From contig NC_008825.1 of NCBI RefSeq assembly GCF_000015725.1, positions 744,001 to 808,000 of the forward strand: DNA of 64,000 bases, read 5' to 3'. Positions within the stretch are counted from its first letter, which is position 1. Each line of letters starts with the position of its first letter. Below the pieces are notes generated by a model. The model had not been told where the DNA came from and ran no database searches. It worked only from the letters and a program-made list of their open reading frames with translations. This DNA comes from Methylibium petroleiphilum PM1 (GTDB lineage Bacteria; Pseudomonadota; Gammaproteobacteria; Burkholderiales; Burkholderiaceae_C). Position numbers and translations under genes: made by a program. Below, in pieces: positions 1-9,017 of the stretch.

Positions 1-599
1 GCTTCGCGCTCGAGGTCGCGCGCGGTCAGCCCACCGCGCTGGTGGCCGCCAGCACCGACGAGGCGCTGCGCAACCAGGCCGTCGAGGCCTTCCACAGCGA
101 ATCGCTGCGCGTCTACACCTCCGCCGACCCGGTGGGCGTGGAGGTCGGCGGCGCGGTCAAGAACGTCATCGCCATCGCCACCGGCATTGCCGATGGCATG
201 GGCCTGGGCCTCAACGCGCGAGCAGCGCTCGTCACCCGCGGCCTGGCCGAGATCACGCGCCTGGGCACGGCGCTGGGCGCGCGAGTGGACACCTTCATGG
301 GCCTCAGCGGCCTGGGCGACCTGGTGCTCACCGCCACCGGCGATCTGTCGCGCAACCGCCAGGTCGGCCTGCAACTGGCCCAAGGCCGCTCGCTGCCCGA
401 GGTGCTGGCCGCGCTGGGCCACGTGGCCGAGGGCGTGTACAGCGCCGCCACCGTGCTGGCGCGCGCGCAGGCGCTGGGCGTCGACATGCCCATCACCGCC
501 GCCGTGGTGGCGGTGCTCGACGGGCGGCTGACGCCGGCGCAGGCGCTGGAGCGGTTGATGCGGCGGCAGGCAAGGGCCGAAGGCCACGCGCCGGACTGA
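1..599 (+). CDS. gpsA: Glycerol-3-phosphate dehydrogenase [NAD(P)+], C-terminal part
   Basis: This is the 3' part of gpsA; the open frame enters from the window edge at base 3, so the N-terminal nucleotide-binding half is missing. The enzyme reduces dihydroxyacetone phosphate to sn-glycerol-3-phosphate in the cytoplasm for phospholipid synthesis. About 198 residues are visible. They begin with the substrate-domain entry [13 protein letters not shown], followed by [14 protein letters not shown] with the catalytic lysine, [14 protein letters not shown], and [22 protein letters not shown], all characteristic of GpsA. The protein ends normally with a TGA at 597-599. Confidence is high for family and for the C-terminal boundary. 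Confidence 0.95.
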   Translation, partial: FALEVARGQPTALVAASTDEALRNQAVEAFHSESLRVYTSADPVGVEVGGAVKNVIAIATGIADGMGLGLNARAALVTRGLAEITRLGTALGARVDTFMGLSGLGDLVLTATGDLSRNRQVGLQLAQGRSLPEVLAALGHVAEGVYSAATVLARAQALGVDMPITAAVVAVLDGRLTPAQALERLMRRQARAEGHAPD

Positions 600-628
600 G
601 CGCGTCCCGCTCTCGCATCGCATCGACG

Positions 629-655
629 TGACAGGCTGTTCGCAGCCTCCTGTCA
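629..655 (+). terminator. Hairpin downstream of gpsA, possible terminator
   Basis: The arms TGACAGG-CTG and CAG-CCT-CCTGTCA form a hairpin with a TTCG tetraloop and a 3-nt bulge, 30 bp after the gpsA stop. There is no T-run after it, so it may be a pause or processing hairpin and not a classical intrinsic terminator. Confidence 0.3.
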
Positions 656-749
656 GGACGTCGCTCCTGGTTACGCCTCTGCCCTGTTGTTGCAGGGAAA
701 TGCACGCATCGCCGTTCAAACTCCTGCGACCGCCAACGCAGGAGACGCC

Positions 750-1517
750 TTGTTCACCCGATACCTCGCCGTCTGGCTGCTGGTCCTGACCGGTCTGACG
801 GGCCTGGCGCCCGTCGCAGCGGCGCAGCCTGCACAGGCGGCCGCTGTGTCCGGCCCGACCGCCTACCCCTCCGAAGCCTCGCAGTGGCCGGGCAAGGGCG
901 TCGTGCGCGTCTTCGGCTGGATGGTCGACAACCGCCGCGAGTTCTGGCGGCAGCGCGAGCACGAGCGGGGCCGGGTGGTGTTCGCCGGCGATTCGCTGGT
1001 CGCCGGCTGGCGCACGCTGAAGCAGGACTTCCCCTCCGTGCCGGTGGCCAACCGGGGCATCGGCGGCGACGTCAGCCGCGGCCTGCTGTTCCGCTTCCAG
1101 GAGGACGTGCTCGATCTTCAACCGACGGCCGTGGTGATCCAGATCGGCACCAACGACCTCAGCGCCCAGCAGGCCCCGGCCGACACCGTGTCCAACCTCG
1201 TCGCGATGATCGAGATGGCGCGCCGGCACGACCGCGGGCTGCCGATCATCGTCTGCACCGTGCCGCCGCGTGCCCACCCGCAGGCGCCGATCGATCCGGC
1301 GAAGTGGAGGGAGCTCAACGCCGGCATCCGGGCGCTCGCGGATCGGCAGGCGGGCGTCAGTGTGGTCGAACTGGCCGAGCCGCTGTCGGCACCCGACGGA
1401 TCGCTCGACCCGCGCTACTTCGCGACCGACAGGCTGCACCTGTCGGCGCAGGGCTACGAGCGCTGGACATCGGCACTCGAGCCCGCCCTGGCGCCGCTGC
1501 GCACGAGCCGCCGCTGA
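750..1517 (+). CDS. Secreted SGNH/GDSL-family hydrolase
   Basis: Predicted secreted esterase of the SGNH (GDSL) hydrolase superfamily, 255 residues. The four family blocks are present: FAGDSLVAGW with the catalytic serine near residue 82, NRGIGGD with the oxyanion glycine near 106, QIGTND with the asparagine near 135, and DRLHLS with the catalytic Asp/His near 227 and 230. I chose the TTG at 750 because CAGGAG lies 6-7 bases before it and because it begins directly with a signal peptide (about residues 1-25, ending AAAQ). An upstream in-frame TTG at 687 would add a non-signal extension. An acyltransferase gene follows 25 bp downstream, so the pair may trim and add acyl groups on the EPS, but the substrate is unknown. 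Confidence 0.85.
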   Translation: MFTRYLAVWLLVLTGLTGLAPVAAAQPAQAAAVSGPTAYPSEASQWPGKGVVRVFGWMVDNRREFWRQREHERGRVVFAGDSLVAGWRTLKQDFPSVPVANRGIGGDVSRGLLFRFQEDVLDLQPTAVVIQIGTNDLSAQQAPADTVSNLVAMIEMARRHDRGLPIIVCTVPPRAHPQAPIDPAKWRELNAGIRALADRQAGVSVVELAEPLSAPDGSLDPRYFATDRLHLSAQGYERWTSALEPALAPLRTSRR

Positions 1518-1542
1518 TGCGCCTCGCCTCCGACGCCCGGTC

Positions 1543-2736
1543 ATGAACGCGCGAGCGCCGTCCTCCCCGGTCGCCGCACCGCCCATCGGTGCGGCCGCCA
1601 CGGCCTATCTCGACGCGCTCAGGGCGATCGCCGCCAATCTGGTGATCGGCTCGCACATCGTGCTGATCCACTTCGACGGGAAGATCCGCTACCCGGGCGG
1701 CAGCCTCGCGGTGGCGGTCTTCTTCCTGCTGTCGGGTTTCCTGATCACGCAATCGATGCTGAACTGGGCCGCGCGGCCCGGTCCCCGCCTGCCCGGCTTC
1801 CTGGCCGATCGGGTCGCCCGCATCATGACGCCCTTCGTGCCCGCCTTGCTGCTCATCGTGCTGGCCAACGGGTGGCTGATCTCCTCGCACTGGGGCGCGC
1901 CCGAGGTCAACACCGGCCTGCGGCCCTTCCTCGGCAACCTGCTGCAGCTGCAGGATCACAGCATTTTCCAGTTCCTCGAGATGCTGCGCCTCGACATGCC
2001 CTGGCGCATCCGGCCCTACAACACCGCCGAGCCGTTCTGGACCGTGTCGGTCGAGATGTGGATCTACGTCGCGATGGGCCTGTTCGCCTTCTGTGTGCTG
2101 TGCCAGGAGCGGCTGCGCCGCCGCTACCTCTGGCCGCTGGCCGCGCTGAGCTTTCCGGTGCTGGTGTGGAACGCCGCTGCCGGCGGCGGCAAGTCGCTCA
2201 CGCTGATCTGGCTCGTCGGTGCGGCGGCCGGATGGGCGTTCGCTCGACTGCCGGCCTACCGCCGCAGCGGCTGGCTGGCCGTGTGGCTGGTGGCCCTGGG
2301 TTCGGTGGCGCTGGTGGGCCGCGCAGCCAAGATCGGCTTCGACCCCTACGACCTGCAGACGGCGGCCCTGATCGCGCTGGTGATGTTCGGCGTGCTGTGC
2401 CATCTCCTGAATGCCCGCTCCGTTCCCGCTCCCGTCGAACGGGCGTGCCGCTTCTTCGCGTCCTACAGCTACAGCCTCTATCTCATCCATAACACCGTGC
2501 TGATCGTCGTCTGGGAGACGACCCGTGGTGCGCCCCGCTGGCTGGCCATCGTGGGCGGCGTGCTGCTCTCGCACCTGGTCGCCTACGGGCTCTATCTCGC
2601 GTTCGAGCGCCACTACCGCCATGTGGCGCTTTGGCTGAGACCGCGTTTCGAGCAGGCACTGCTGCCGCGTTCGCGCCCGGCCCGGCTGCCGACGGCTCAC
2701 GGGACGGTCGGTCTCGAGGCCGCCTCCCGCTTCTGA
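1543..2736 (+). CDS. Acyltransferase family 3 (OafA/YrhL-like) membrane protein
   Basis: Integral membrane acyltransferase of the Acyltransferase_3 family, 397 residues with about ten hydrophobic segments. The start of the family domain is seen in YLDALRAIAANLVIGSHIVLIHF (the family histidine lies in GSH) and the pattern FFLLSGFLI follows near residue 60. Such enzymes usually transfer acetyl or succinyl groups from cytoplasmic donors to surface polysaccharide. The ATG at 1543 is 25 bp after the SGNH hydrolase stop, so the two are probably co-transcribed. It is one of three proteins of this family in the EPS region (others at 10018-11187 and 15940-17136). The acyl group and the acceptor sugar cannot be read from sequence. 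Confidence 0.85.
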   Translation: MNARAPSSPVAAPPIGAAATAYLDALRAIAANLVIGSHIVLIHFDGKIRYPGGSLAVAVFFLLSGFLITQSMLNWAARPGPRLPGFLADRVARIMTPFVPALLLIVLANGWLISSHWGAPEVNTGLRPFLGNLLQLQDHSIFQFLEMLRLDMPWRIRPYNTAEPFWTVSVEMWIYVAMGLFAFCVLCQERLRRRYLWPLAALSFPVLVWNAAAGGGKSLTLIWLVGAAAGWAFARLPAYRRSGWLAVWLVALGSVALVGRAAKIGFDPYDLQTAALIALVMFGVLCHLLNARSVPAPVERACRFFASYSYSLYLIHNTVLIVVWETTRGAPRWLAIVGGVLLSHLVAYGLYLAFERHYRHVALWLRPRFEQALLPRSRPARLPTAHGTVGLEAASRF

Positions 2737-2802
2737 ACCGGAGAAACCTACAGTCACGCTCGTCACGTTTGTTGCGGCGCAGCAAGTGCGTAAACTGCAC
2801 CG

Positions 2803-3759
2803 ATGAATATTCACGTTCCCGCAGCGCGCGCACCCGGTGGACGGGTCGATGCGCAGCGGGCCGTCTCGAGCGAGGCCGGAGCGTCCGGTGGGGCGGCGCG
2901 CGCCGCTCGCCCGTTGCTGCCGGTGGCAGCCGGGCTGCTGCTGCTCTACCTGCCCAGCATCACGGACCTCGCGCAGGGCCTGTGGCAGACCGACACCCAC
3001 TCGCACGGCCCCATCGTGCTGGCGGTCGTCGTCTGGCTCTTCTACCGGCAGATCCGGCCGGCACTCGCCGACGGATCGGCAGGCTCCAGCGCGCGGCGGT
3101 CGGTGCCGGGCTGGCTGCTGCTCGCCGTGGGGCTGCTGGTCTACGTGCTCGGGCGTTCGCAGTCCTTCCCGGTCCTGGAGGTGGCGTCGCTGCTGCCGGT
3201 GCTGTTGGGCTGCTCGATGCTGCTGCTGGGCGCGCCCACCACGCGAAGGCTGTGGTTCGCTTTCCTGTTCCTGTGCTTCCTGATCCCGATGCCGGGTTCG
3301 ATGGTCGACGCGATCACGCAACCCCTGAAGATCGGCGTTTCTTACGTTGTCGAACATCTGTTGCACTCCGCCGGCTACCCGATCGCCCGTGCCGGCGTGG
3401 TCCTGACCGTCGGCCAGTACAAGCTGCAGGTGGCCGACGCCTGCTCGGGCCTGAACTCGCTGTTCATGCTGGAGGCCTTCGGGCTGCTCTACCTCAACGT
3501 GGTCCGCCACGCATCGGCCCTGCGCAATGCGGTGCTCGCGGTGCTGATCGTGCCGATCTCGTTCGCTTCCAACGTGCTGCGCGTCGTGGTGCTGGTGCTG
3601 ATCACCCACCACTACGGCGACGCCGCGGGGCAAGGCTTCATTCATGGCTTCTCGGGCATGGTGCTGTTCGCCGCGGCGCTGTGCATGACGGTGCTGGCCG
3701 ACACCGCCCTGCGCCGGCTCCCTGCGTTGCGCGGCGTCCGGCACGAGGCGCCGCAATGA
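2803..3759 (+). CDS. xrtB: Exosortase B
   Basis: Polytopic inner-membrane exosortase of 318 residues, the presumed cysteine transpeptidase that processes PEP-CTERM proteins. The catalytic triad can be placed: Cys214 in VADACSGLNSLFMLEA, Arg260 in SNVLRVVV, and His281 in GFIHGFSG. The long GLNSLFMLEAFGLLYLNV stretch after the cysteine resembles the XrtB subtype found in betaproteobacterial EPS loci. The first 35 residues are polar and low in complexity, so the true start could lie further in. There is no Shine-Dalgarno sequence before the ATG at 2803. The gene overlaps the EpsI gene by 4 bp (ATGA), the usual exosortase-EpsI pairing. Its likely substrate in this window is the PEP-CTERM protein at 24417-24890. 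Confidence 0.9.
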   Translation: MNIHVPAARAPGGRVDAQRAVSSEAGASGGAARAARPLLPVAAGLLLLYLPSITDLAQGLWQTDTHSHGPIVLAVVVWLFYRQIRPALADGSAGSSARRSVPGWLLLAVGLLVYVLGRSQSFPVLEVASLLPVLLGCSMLLLGAPTTRRLWFAFLFLCFLIPMPGSMVDAITQPLKIGVSYVVEHLLHSAGYPIARAGVVLTVGQYKLQVADACSGLNSLFMLEAFGLLYLNVVRHASALRNAVLAVLIVPISFASNVLRVVVLVLITHHYGDAAGQGFIHGFSGMVLFAAALCMTVLADTALRRLPALRGVRHEAPQ

Positions 3760-4508
3760 GCGCGGCCCTGACGACGCCCACGGCATCGGCGGGCGCCCGC
3801 GCGGGCCTGTCCTGGCGTTCGAGCCTCGCCGTGTTCCTGCTGATGCTGCTGGCCGCCGTGGCGGCCTGGCAGCTCACGCCTCGCGCGCTGCCGGGCGCGG
3901 CGGGCGCGGGTCCGCTGCCGCAACTCGAACTGGCGGTGCCCCCGGTCATCGGCGAGTGGCGGCTCGTGCCCTCGCTGCGAGAGCAGGTCGATCTGGCGGT
4001 CGACCGCGACGGCGAACGGCTCATCAGCCAACCCTATGACCAGACCCTGCTGCGCACCTACCAGAACGTGCGCGGGGAACAGATCCTGCTCGCGGTGGCC
4101 TACACCCGGCAGCAGAGCCAGGAGGTCAAGGTGCACCGGCCCGAGGTCTGCTACACGGCCGTCGGCTTCGAGGTGCTGTCGCTCGATCCGGCCCGCCTGG
4201 GTGTGGCGGCCGCAGGCACGCAGCCCGTCGACGGCATGCGCATGGTGGCGCGCAGCATGCACCACACCGAGGCCGTCAGCTACTGGATCCGCATGGGCGG
4301 CATCTACAGCCAGAACGCGTTCGACACCCGCCTGCACCTGCTGGCCGAGGGGCTGCAGGGCCGCCTGCGCGACGGCGCGCTGGTGCGTGCCTCACGCATC
4401 GTCGCTGACCCGCGCGAAGCAGCGGCGGCCTATCCGCAGATCGAGCGCTTCCTGTCCGAGTTCACTGCAGCGTTGACGCCCGAGGTGCGCGCGCTCCTGC
4501 TCCTCTGA
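3756..4508 (+). CDS. epsI: EpsI-family protein (exosortase B-associated)
   Basis: EpsI-type protein of 250 residues with one N-terminal membrane segment (about residues 22-42) and a periplasmic domain. Family features visible are the PPVIGEWRL strand, YTRQQSQEVKVHRPEVCY with the conserved His-Arg-Pro-Glu-x-Cys-Tyr block, and the RSMHHTEAVSYWIRMGG segment. EpsI proteins accompany exosortases in EPS clusters; their molecular role is not established. Translation is probably coupled to xrtB through the ATGA overlap at 3756-3759. The next gene starts 8 bp downstream. Assignment to the type-B EpsI subgroup rests on the neighbouring XrtB. Confidence 0.88.
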   Translation: MSAALTTPTASAGARAGLSWRSSLAVFLLMLLAAVAAWQLTPRALPGAAGAGPLPQLELAVPPVIGEWRLVPSLREQVDLAVDRDGERLISQPYDQTLLRTYQNVRGEQILLAVAYTRQQSQEVKVHRPEVCYTAVGFEVLSLDPARLGVAAAGTQPVDGMRMVARSMHHTEAVSYWIRMGGIYSQNAFDTRLHLLAEGLQGRLRDGALVRASRIVADPREAAAAYPQIERFLSEFTAALTPEVRALLLL

Positions 4509-4516
4509 ACCCCACC

Positions 4517-5578
4517 ATGCCTGTCGAACCTTCTGCCTCGCCGGCCGCCGCAACCCGCGTCCTGCTCGTGATCCCCACGCTCAACGAGGCGGCCCACATC
4601 GACGGCCTGCTCGCAGGGCTGCTGGCGGATCCGCCGAGCTCTGCGAGCTGGCGCATCGTCGTCGTCGACGGCGGCAGCACCGATGGCACCGTCGACAAGG
4701 TCAAGTCCGTGGCAGCGCAGCAACCCGCGGTGCAGTGGCTGCACAACCCGGCGCGCATCCAGAGCGCGGCGCTCAACCTTGCGGCGCGGCAGTTCGGCCG
4801 CGAGGCCGACGTGCTGATCCGCTGCGACGCCCACGCCGTCTACCCCGCCGGCTTCTGCCAGCGCCTGCTCGATACCCTGGCCCGTTCTGGCGCCGATGCG
4901 GTGGTGGTGCCCATGGATTCCATCGGCCACGGCTGCCTTGAGCGCGCCGTGGCCTGGGTGTCCAATTCGCCGGTCGGCACCGGCGGCTCGGCGCATCGCG
5001 GCGGCCACCGCAGCGGCTTTGTCGACCATGGCCATCACGCCGCATTCCGCATGGACATGTTCCGCCGTGCCGGGGGCTACGACGAGAGCTTCACGCACAA
5101 CGAGGACGCCGAGCTCGACTGCCGGCAGCGCGCCCTCGGTGCCCGCATCTACCTGGACGCCGACATCCGCCTCGGCTACCACCCGCGCAGCAGCCTGCCG
5201 GCGCTGGCGCGTCAGTACTTCCGCTACGGCGCCGGACGCTCGCGCACTGCGCGCCGCCACCCGGGCTCGCTGCGCCTGCGGCAGCTTGCCGTGCCCGCGC
5301 ATCTGCTGCTGTCGGTGCTGGCTGTCGCGATTAGTCCCTGGTTCGCCGGGCTGCTGGCGTGGCCGGCGTTCTACGTCGGCGTGCTGCTGCTCACGTCGCT
5401 GCTGATGGCGGTGCGGCACCGCTCGGCCTGCGGCCTGCTGGCCGGCGTGGCTGCCGCCACCATGCACACGGCCTGGGCGCTGGGCTTCCTGTCGGGTCTG
5501 GTGGGCCGGCGCGAGCAGGCCTGGCAGCCGGTGCTGGCCGCCCCCCTGTGGCCCGCTGAAACGAGAGCCCCCGCCTGA
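4517..5578 (+). CDS. Glycosyltransferase family 2, ExoA-like
   Basis: Membrane-associated family 2 glycosyltransferase of 353 residues, similar in plan to succinoglycan ExoA. The GT-A fold begins with LLVIPTLNEAAHIDGLL, followed by VVVDGGSTDGT (nucleotide-sugar binding) and RCDAHAVYPAGF, the DxD-like site. NEDAELDCRQRALG is the acceptor/catalytic ED block. Two or three hydrophobic segments near residues 255-330 would hold it on the inner membrane. It would add a sugar to the undecaprenyl-linked EPS intermediate. Its TGA overlaps the next ATG by one base (TGATG), indicating coupled translation. Confidence 0.88.
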   Translation: MPVEPSASPAAATRVLLVIPTLNEAAHIDGLLAGLLADPPSSASWRIVVVDGGSTDGTVDKVKSVAAQQPAVQWLHNPARIQSAALNLAARQFGREADVLIRCDAHAVYPAGFCQRLLDTLARSGADAVVVPMDSIGHGCLERAVAWVSNSPVGTGGSAHRGGHRSGFVDHGHHAAFRMDMFRRAGGYDESFTHNEDAELDCRQRALGARIYLDADIRLGYHPRSSLPALARQYFRYGAGRSRTARRHPGSLRLRQLAVPAHLLLSVLAVAISPWFAGLLAWPAFYVGVLLLTSLLMAVRHRSACGLLAGVAAATMHTAWALGFLSGLVGRREQAWQPVLAAPLWPAETRAPA

Positions 5579-6768
5579 TGAACCCGTCCACCTTGAACGT
5601 TCTGCTGGTCGATCCCTCGCTGTTCACCGCACCCTACGACGCGGCGCTCACCGAAGGCCTGCTTGCGGCCGGCGTGCAGCCCACGTGGGCCGTGCGGCCC
5701 ACACGCAAGGGCGACCGCCCCGAGCTCCCCGAGGCCCACGTCGACGCCTTCTTCTACAAGGTCATCGACGAGGCCCCGGGCCTGCCGCGTGCGCTGCGTG
5801 CCCTGGCCAAGGGCCTGTCGCACGCGATCGGCCTGCTGCAGCTGTGCCGGCGCGTGGTGGTGCGCCGCCCGGCGGTCGTGCACTTCCAGTGGGTGGTGGT
5901 GCCGCCGCTCGACACGCTGGCCATCCTGTTCATCCGCATGCGCTGCCCGGTCGTTCTGACCGTGCACGATACGGTGCCCTTCAACGGCGAGCGCATGTCG
6001 CTGCTGCAGAACCTGGCGTTCGACCTGCCCATCAAGCTGGCCGACCGCGTGATCGTGCACACCCTGGCCGGCCGCGAGCGGCTGGTGAAGCGCGGCGTGT
6101 CCGCCAGCAAGCTGGCCGTGATCCCGCACGGCCCGCTGCGCCTGCAGGCCACGCCGTCGCCGGCCGGCCTGCGGCGCGACGACCCGCGCTGGAGCTTCGT
6201 GCTGTTCGGCGAGATCAAGCCCTACAAGGGGCTCGACGTGCTGATCGAGGCAGTGGCCCGCCTGCCGGCCGATGTGCGCCGCCAGTCGCGCTTCATCGTG
6301 GCCGGTCGGCCGCGCATGGACCTCGCGCCGCTGCAGGCCCGCATCGCGGAGCTGAAGCTCGACGATGCGATCGAGCTGCGCCCCCAGCGCCTCTCGGAAC
6401 AGGAGATGGCCGACCTGTTCGCCCAGGCCCATGCCTTCGTGTTCCCCTACCGCCAGATCGACGCCAGCGGCGTGTACTACCTCGTCAAGTCGCTCGGCAA
6501 GTGGATGATCGCCAGCCGCGTCGGCATCTTTGCCGAAGACCTGCAGCACGGCACGCAGGGCGCGCTGGTGCCGCCCGAAGACATCGGCGCACTGTCCACG
6601 GCGCTGGCCGACGCGGTGATCCACCGCTCCATGCCGCGACCCCTGCCGCCCGGCAGCACCTGGGCCGGCATCGGCGTCACGACGCGGGTGCTGTACCAGC
6701 AGGCCATCGACGCACGCTCCGCAAGCGCCCGGCCTCCCAAGGTCCAACCGCAGCCGCCGGCGCAATGA
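5578..6768 (+). CDS. Glycosyltransferase (GT4-like, GT-B fold)
   Basis: Glycosyltransferase of 396 residues with GT-B organisation. The N-terminal half contains VHFQWVVVPPLDT and VLTVHDTVPF. The C-terminal half contains WSFVLFGEIKPYKGLDVLIEAV (family 1/4 activated-sugar binding start), SRFIVAGRP, and a FPYRQIDASGVYYLVKSLG block in place of the usual E-x7-E motif. It is cytoplasmic or peripheral and would extend the EPS repeat unit. The start overlaps the previous stop by one base, and its own stop overlaps the GH16 start by 4 bp, placing it firmly in the operon. Donor and linkage are unknown. Confidence 0.85.
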   Translation: MNPSTLNVLLVDPSLFTAPYDAALTEGLLAAGVQPTWAVRPTRKGDRPELPEAHVDAFFYKVIDEAPGLPRALRALAKGLSHAIGLLQLCRRVVVRRPAVVHFQWVVVPPLDTLAILFIRMRCPVVLTVHDTVPFNGERMSLLQNLAFDLPIKLADRVIVHTLAGRERLVKRGVSASKLAVIPHGPLRLQATPSPAGLRRDDPRWSFVLFGEIKPYKGLDVLIEAVARLPADVRRQSRFIVAGRPRMDLAPLQARIAELKLDDAIELRPQRLSEQEMADLFAQAHAFVFPYRQIDASGVYYLVKSLGKWMIASRVGIFAEDLQHGTQGALVPPEDIGALSTALADAVIHRSMPRPLPPGSTWAGIGVTTRVLYQQAIDARSASARPPKVQPQPPAQ

Positions 6769-7652
6769 ACAACCGCCGCCTTCTCACCGCCCGACTGGCC
6801 GTGATGGCCGCTGCGGCCACCTGCGGACCCGGCCTGCTGACGGCCTGCGCGCAACAGCCGCAGGGCGGCAGCGTGGCCGCCAGCGTGCCCAGCCAGCCGG
6901 TCGCGCCGGTGCGCGAATCGGGCTACAGGCTGGTGAAGAACTGGGACTTCAAGACGCTGATCCGTGACGACGCCGCATTGCGCAAGGAGTTCTTCACCCG
7001 CTACATCTTCGCCAACGGCACGCTCGATCACGTGAACGACGAGTGGAGCCGCTATCGCGACAACAACAACCACGTCTTCACCGACACCGGCCTGTCGCTG
7101 GTGGCCCGTGCACCCGGCGAACTGAAGCCCGGCAAGGTGGAGAGCGGCATGCTGCGTTCGCGCTGGAGCGGCCAGTACGGTGTGTACGAGATCCGCATGA
7201 AGGCGCCACCGGGTCGCGGCACCTGGCCCGCGTTCTGGCTCAACCCGCAGGACCAGACCTGGCCACCCGAGATCGACGTGGTGGAGATCGTGAACAACGG
7301 CGACGGCGGCACGCGGCGCAGCTTCCACTTCCTGCACGGCGTGGGCACCAAGAACGCGAAGCAGCGCGTCAGCAGGCTCGACGCGCAGAAGACCTATGTG
7401 CCGGGCACCGATTTCGCCGAACAGTTCCACGTGTTCTCGGTCGAGTGGACACCCGACAGCGTGCGCCACTACGTGGACGGGGTGCTGGTGACCGACCGCG
7501 ACTACCTCTGGGTGCACAACGACGGCCGGGACGCCGGTGCGGCCCATGTGCTGGTCAACCTGGCCATCGGCGGCAACTGGCCCGGCCCGCCGAACGCCGC
7601 GTCGATGCCGGCCAGCCTCGAGATCGACTACATCCGCGTCTGGCAGCGCTGA
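6765..7652 (+). CDS. Glycoside hydrolase family 16 lipoprotein
   Basis: Predicted lipoprotein of 295 residues with a signal sequence ending in the lipobox LLTAC (Cys28) and a glycoside hydrolase family 16 domain (about residues 55-295). The catalytic signature is EIDVVEI with the nucleophile Glu169, Asp171 and acid/base Glu174. The aromatic substrate-binding segments GTWPAFWLNP and FHVFSVEWTPDSVRHYVDG are intact. The closest functional analogy is ExoK, an endo-glycanase that cuts nascent succinoglycan, so this enzyme may trim or release the EPS made by this cluster. Both ends are tightly packed (4-bp overlap upstream, 3-bp gap downstream), so it is produced with the synthesis genes. Confidence 0.88.
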   Translation: MNNRRLLTARLAVMAAAATCGPGLLTACAQQPQGGSVAASVPSQPVAPVRESGYRLVKNWDFKTLIRDDAALRKEFFTRYIFANGTLDHVNDEWSRYRDNNNHVFTDTGLSLVARAPGELKPGKVESGMLRSRWSGQYGVYEIRMKAPPGRGTWPAFWLNPQDQTWPPEIDVVEIVNNGDGGTRRSFHFLHGVGTKNAKQRVSRLDAQKTYVPGTDFAEQFHVFSVEWTPDSVRHYVDGVLVTDRDYLWVHNDGRDAGAAHVLVNLAIGGNWPGPPNAASMPASLEIDYIRVWQR

Positions 7653-7655
7653 ACC

Positions 7656-9017
7656 ATGCACAGCCTCTCCACCACGGCCCCGTTCGACGCCCAGGCGCCG
7701 CTGGACGCTGCCGACACGCGGCACCAGGGCCGGGCGCTGCGCGGCGCCATCGTGTTCCTGCTGCTCTCCACCACCGTGCTGCAGCGCTTCGGGCTGAACT
7801 TCGGCAGCTATTCGGCCAACGTCACCTTGCTGGCGATGTTCGGCGTGCTCGGCGTGGCGCTGGCATCCAGCCGGCTGAGCTTTGCGGTCGAGCGCGTGTT
7901 CCTCTACGTGCTGTGCATCGCCGTCGCGGCGGCCAGCATGCTGACCAACCTGAACTTCTCGCAGATCGACCGTTCGTCGTTCTCGTCGCTGCTGCTGCTG
8001 GTGGTGATGTTCGTGCCCTTCCTGTTCGTCCTCAAGCCCGACCCCACCGGTCGCAACGACGCCGACTGGGTGATGCGCTGCTTCTCCAACATCGCGCTGT
8101 TCTGCGCTTTCGCGGGCATCGCGCAGTTCTTCACCCAATTCGTGATGAAGCCCCCGTGGCTGTTCGACTTCACCGAATCCATTCCCTTCATCCTGCGAGG
8201 GCCGAGCGGATTCAACACCGTCATCCCGGTCGGTTCGCTGTTCAAGTCCAACGGTTTCTTCTTCCGCGAGCCGTCGGGCTTCTCGTTCACCATGGCGTTC
8301 GCGCTGCTGGTCGAGGTGGCGCTCTACAAGCGCCTGCCGCGCATCGGCGCGTTCGCGCTGGCACTGCTGCTCACCTATTCGGGCACCGGCATCCTGGCGC
8401 TGTTCATCGGCTTGCTGTTCCCGCTGGGCCTGCGCACGGTGCTGCGGCTGGGCGCGGTGGCGCTGGTCGGCGGCCTGGCGGTGCTGGTGCTGGGCGACGC
8501 ACTGAACCTGTCGTTCACGCTCGGCCGCATCGGCGAGTTCGGCTCCGAGCGCAGCAGCGCCTACATCCGCTACATCGCGCCTTTCCGCGTCATCGCCGAC
8601 ACGATGATGAGCGACGCCTGGAGCTTCTGGCTGGGCCACGGGCCCGGCACCATCTACCGGCTCGGCCCGTCGTCGTCCTACGACTTCCACGACCCCACCT
8701 GGGCCAAGCTGCTGTTCGAGTACGGCCTTCTGGGCTTCGTCGCCTTCGTGGCGCTGTTTGCCACGGCCTTGTACCGGCCGCGCGTGCCCCAGCAACTGCG
8801 TGCCGTGCTGTTCTTCTCGTGGCTGCTGATGGGCGGGCACCTGCTGACACCGGAAAACAACTACATGACGCTGGTGCTGGTCGGCCTGATGCCGCTGGCC
8901 GGCGTGGCGCTGGGCCGGCGCGTCGTGACCGAAGCGTCCGCAGATGCCGATGCGGCAGCTTCGTCGCCGCCGGACCCCACGATGGTCGCCAAGCCAAGCG
9001 GAACCGAAACGAGATGA
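7656..9017 (+). CDS. O-antigen ligase / Wzy-like polysaccharide polymerase
   Basis: Polytopic membrane protein of 453 residues with about eleven hydrophobic segments, matching the O-antigen ligase/polymerase (Wzy_C) family. The central block LALLLTYSGTGILALFIGLLF and the large periplasmic loop with FWLGHGPGTIYRLGPSSS followed by WAKLLFEYGLLGFVAF are typical. It is the best candidate for polymerising the flipped repeat units, working with the Wzx-type flippase at 13365-14882 and the chain-length pair EpsF/EpsG. The last 30 residues are charged and alanine-rich. Its stop overlaps the next glycosyltransferase start (ATGA at 9014-9017). Confidence 0.82.
   Translation: MHSLSTTAPFDAQAPLDAADTRHQGRALRGAIVFLLLSTTVLQRFGLNFGSYSANVTLLAMFGVLGVALASSRLSFAVERVFLYVLCIAVAAASMLTNLNFSQIDRSSFSSLLLLVVMFVPFLFVLKPDPTGRNDADWVMRCFSNIALFCAFAGIAQFFTQFVMKPPWLFDFTESIPFILRGPSGFNTVIPVGSLFKSNGFFFREPSGFSFTMAFALLVEVALYKRLPRIGAFALALLLTYSGTGILALFIGLLFPLGLRTVLRLGAVALVGGLAVLVLGDALNLSFTLGRIGEFGSERSSAYIRYIAPFRVIADTMMSDAWSFWLGHGPGTIYRLGPSSSYDFHDPTWAKLLFEYGLLGFVAFVALFATALYRPRVPQQLRAVLFFSWLLMGGHLLTPENNYMTLVLVGLMPLAGVALGRRVVTEASADADAAASSPPDPTMVAKPSGTETR

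Noticed and set aside
2769-2796. Possible sigma-70 promoter before xrtB (TTGTTG, 16 bp, TAAACT)
   Set aside because: Both hexamers match poorly and transcription would begin at the start codon, giving a leaderless message; not strong enough to list.
1357-3786. Very long open frame on the minus strand opposite the acyltransferase and xrtB genes
   Set aside because: The translation is Gln/Arg/His-rich low-complexity protein, as produced by the reverse strand of high-GC genes; the plus strand carries recognised families with correct motifs.
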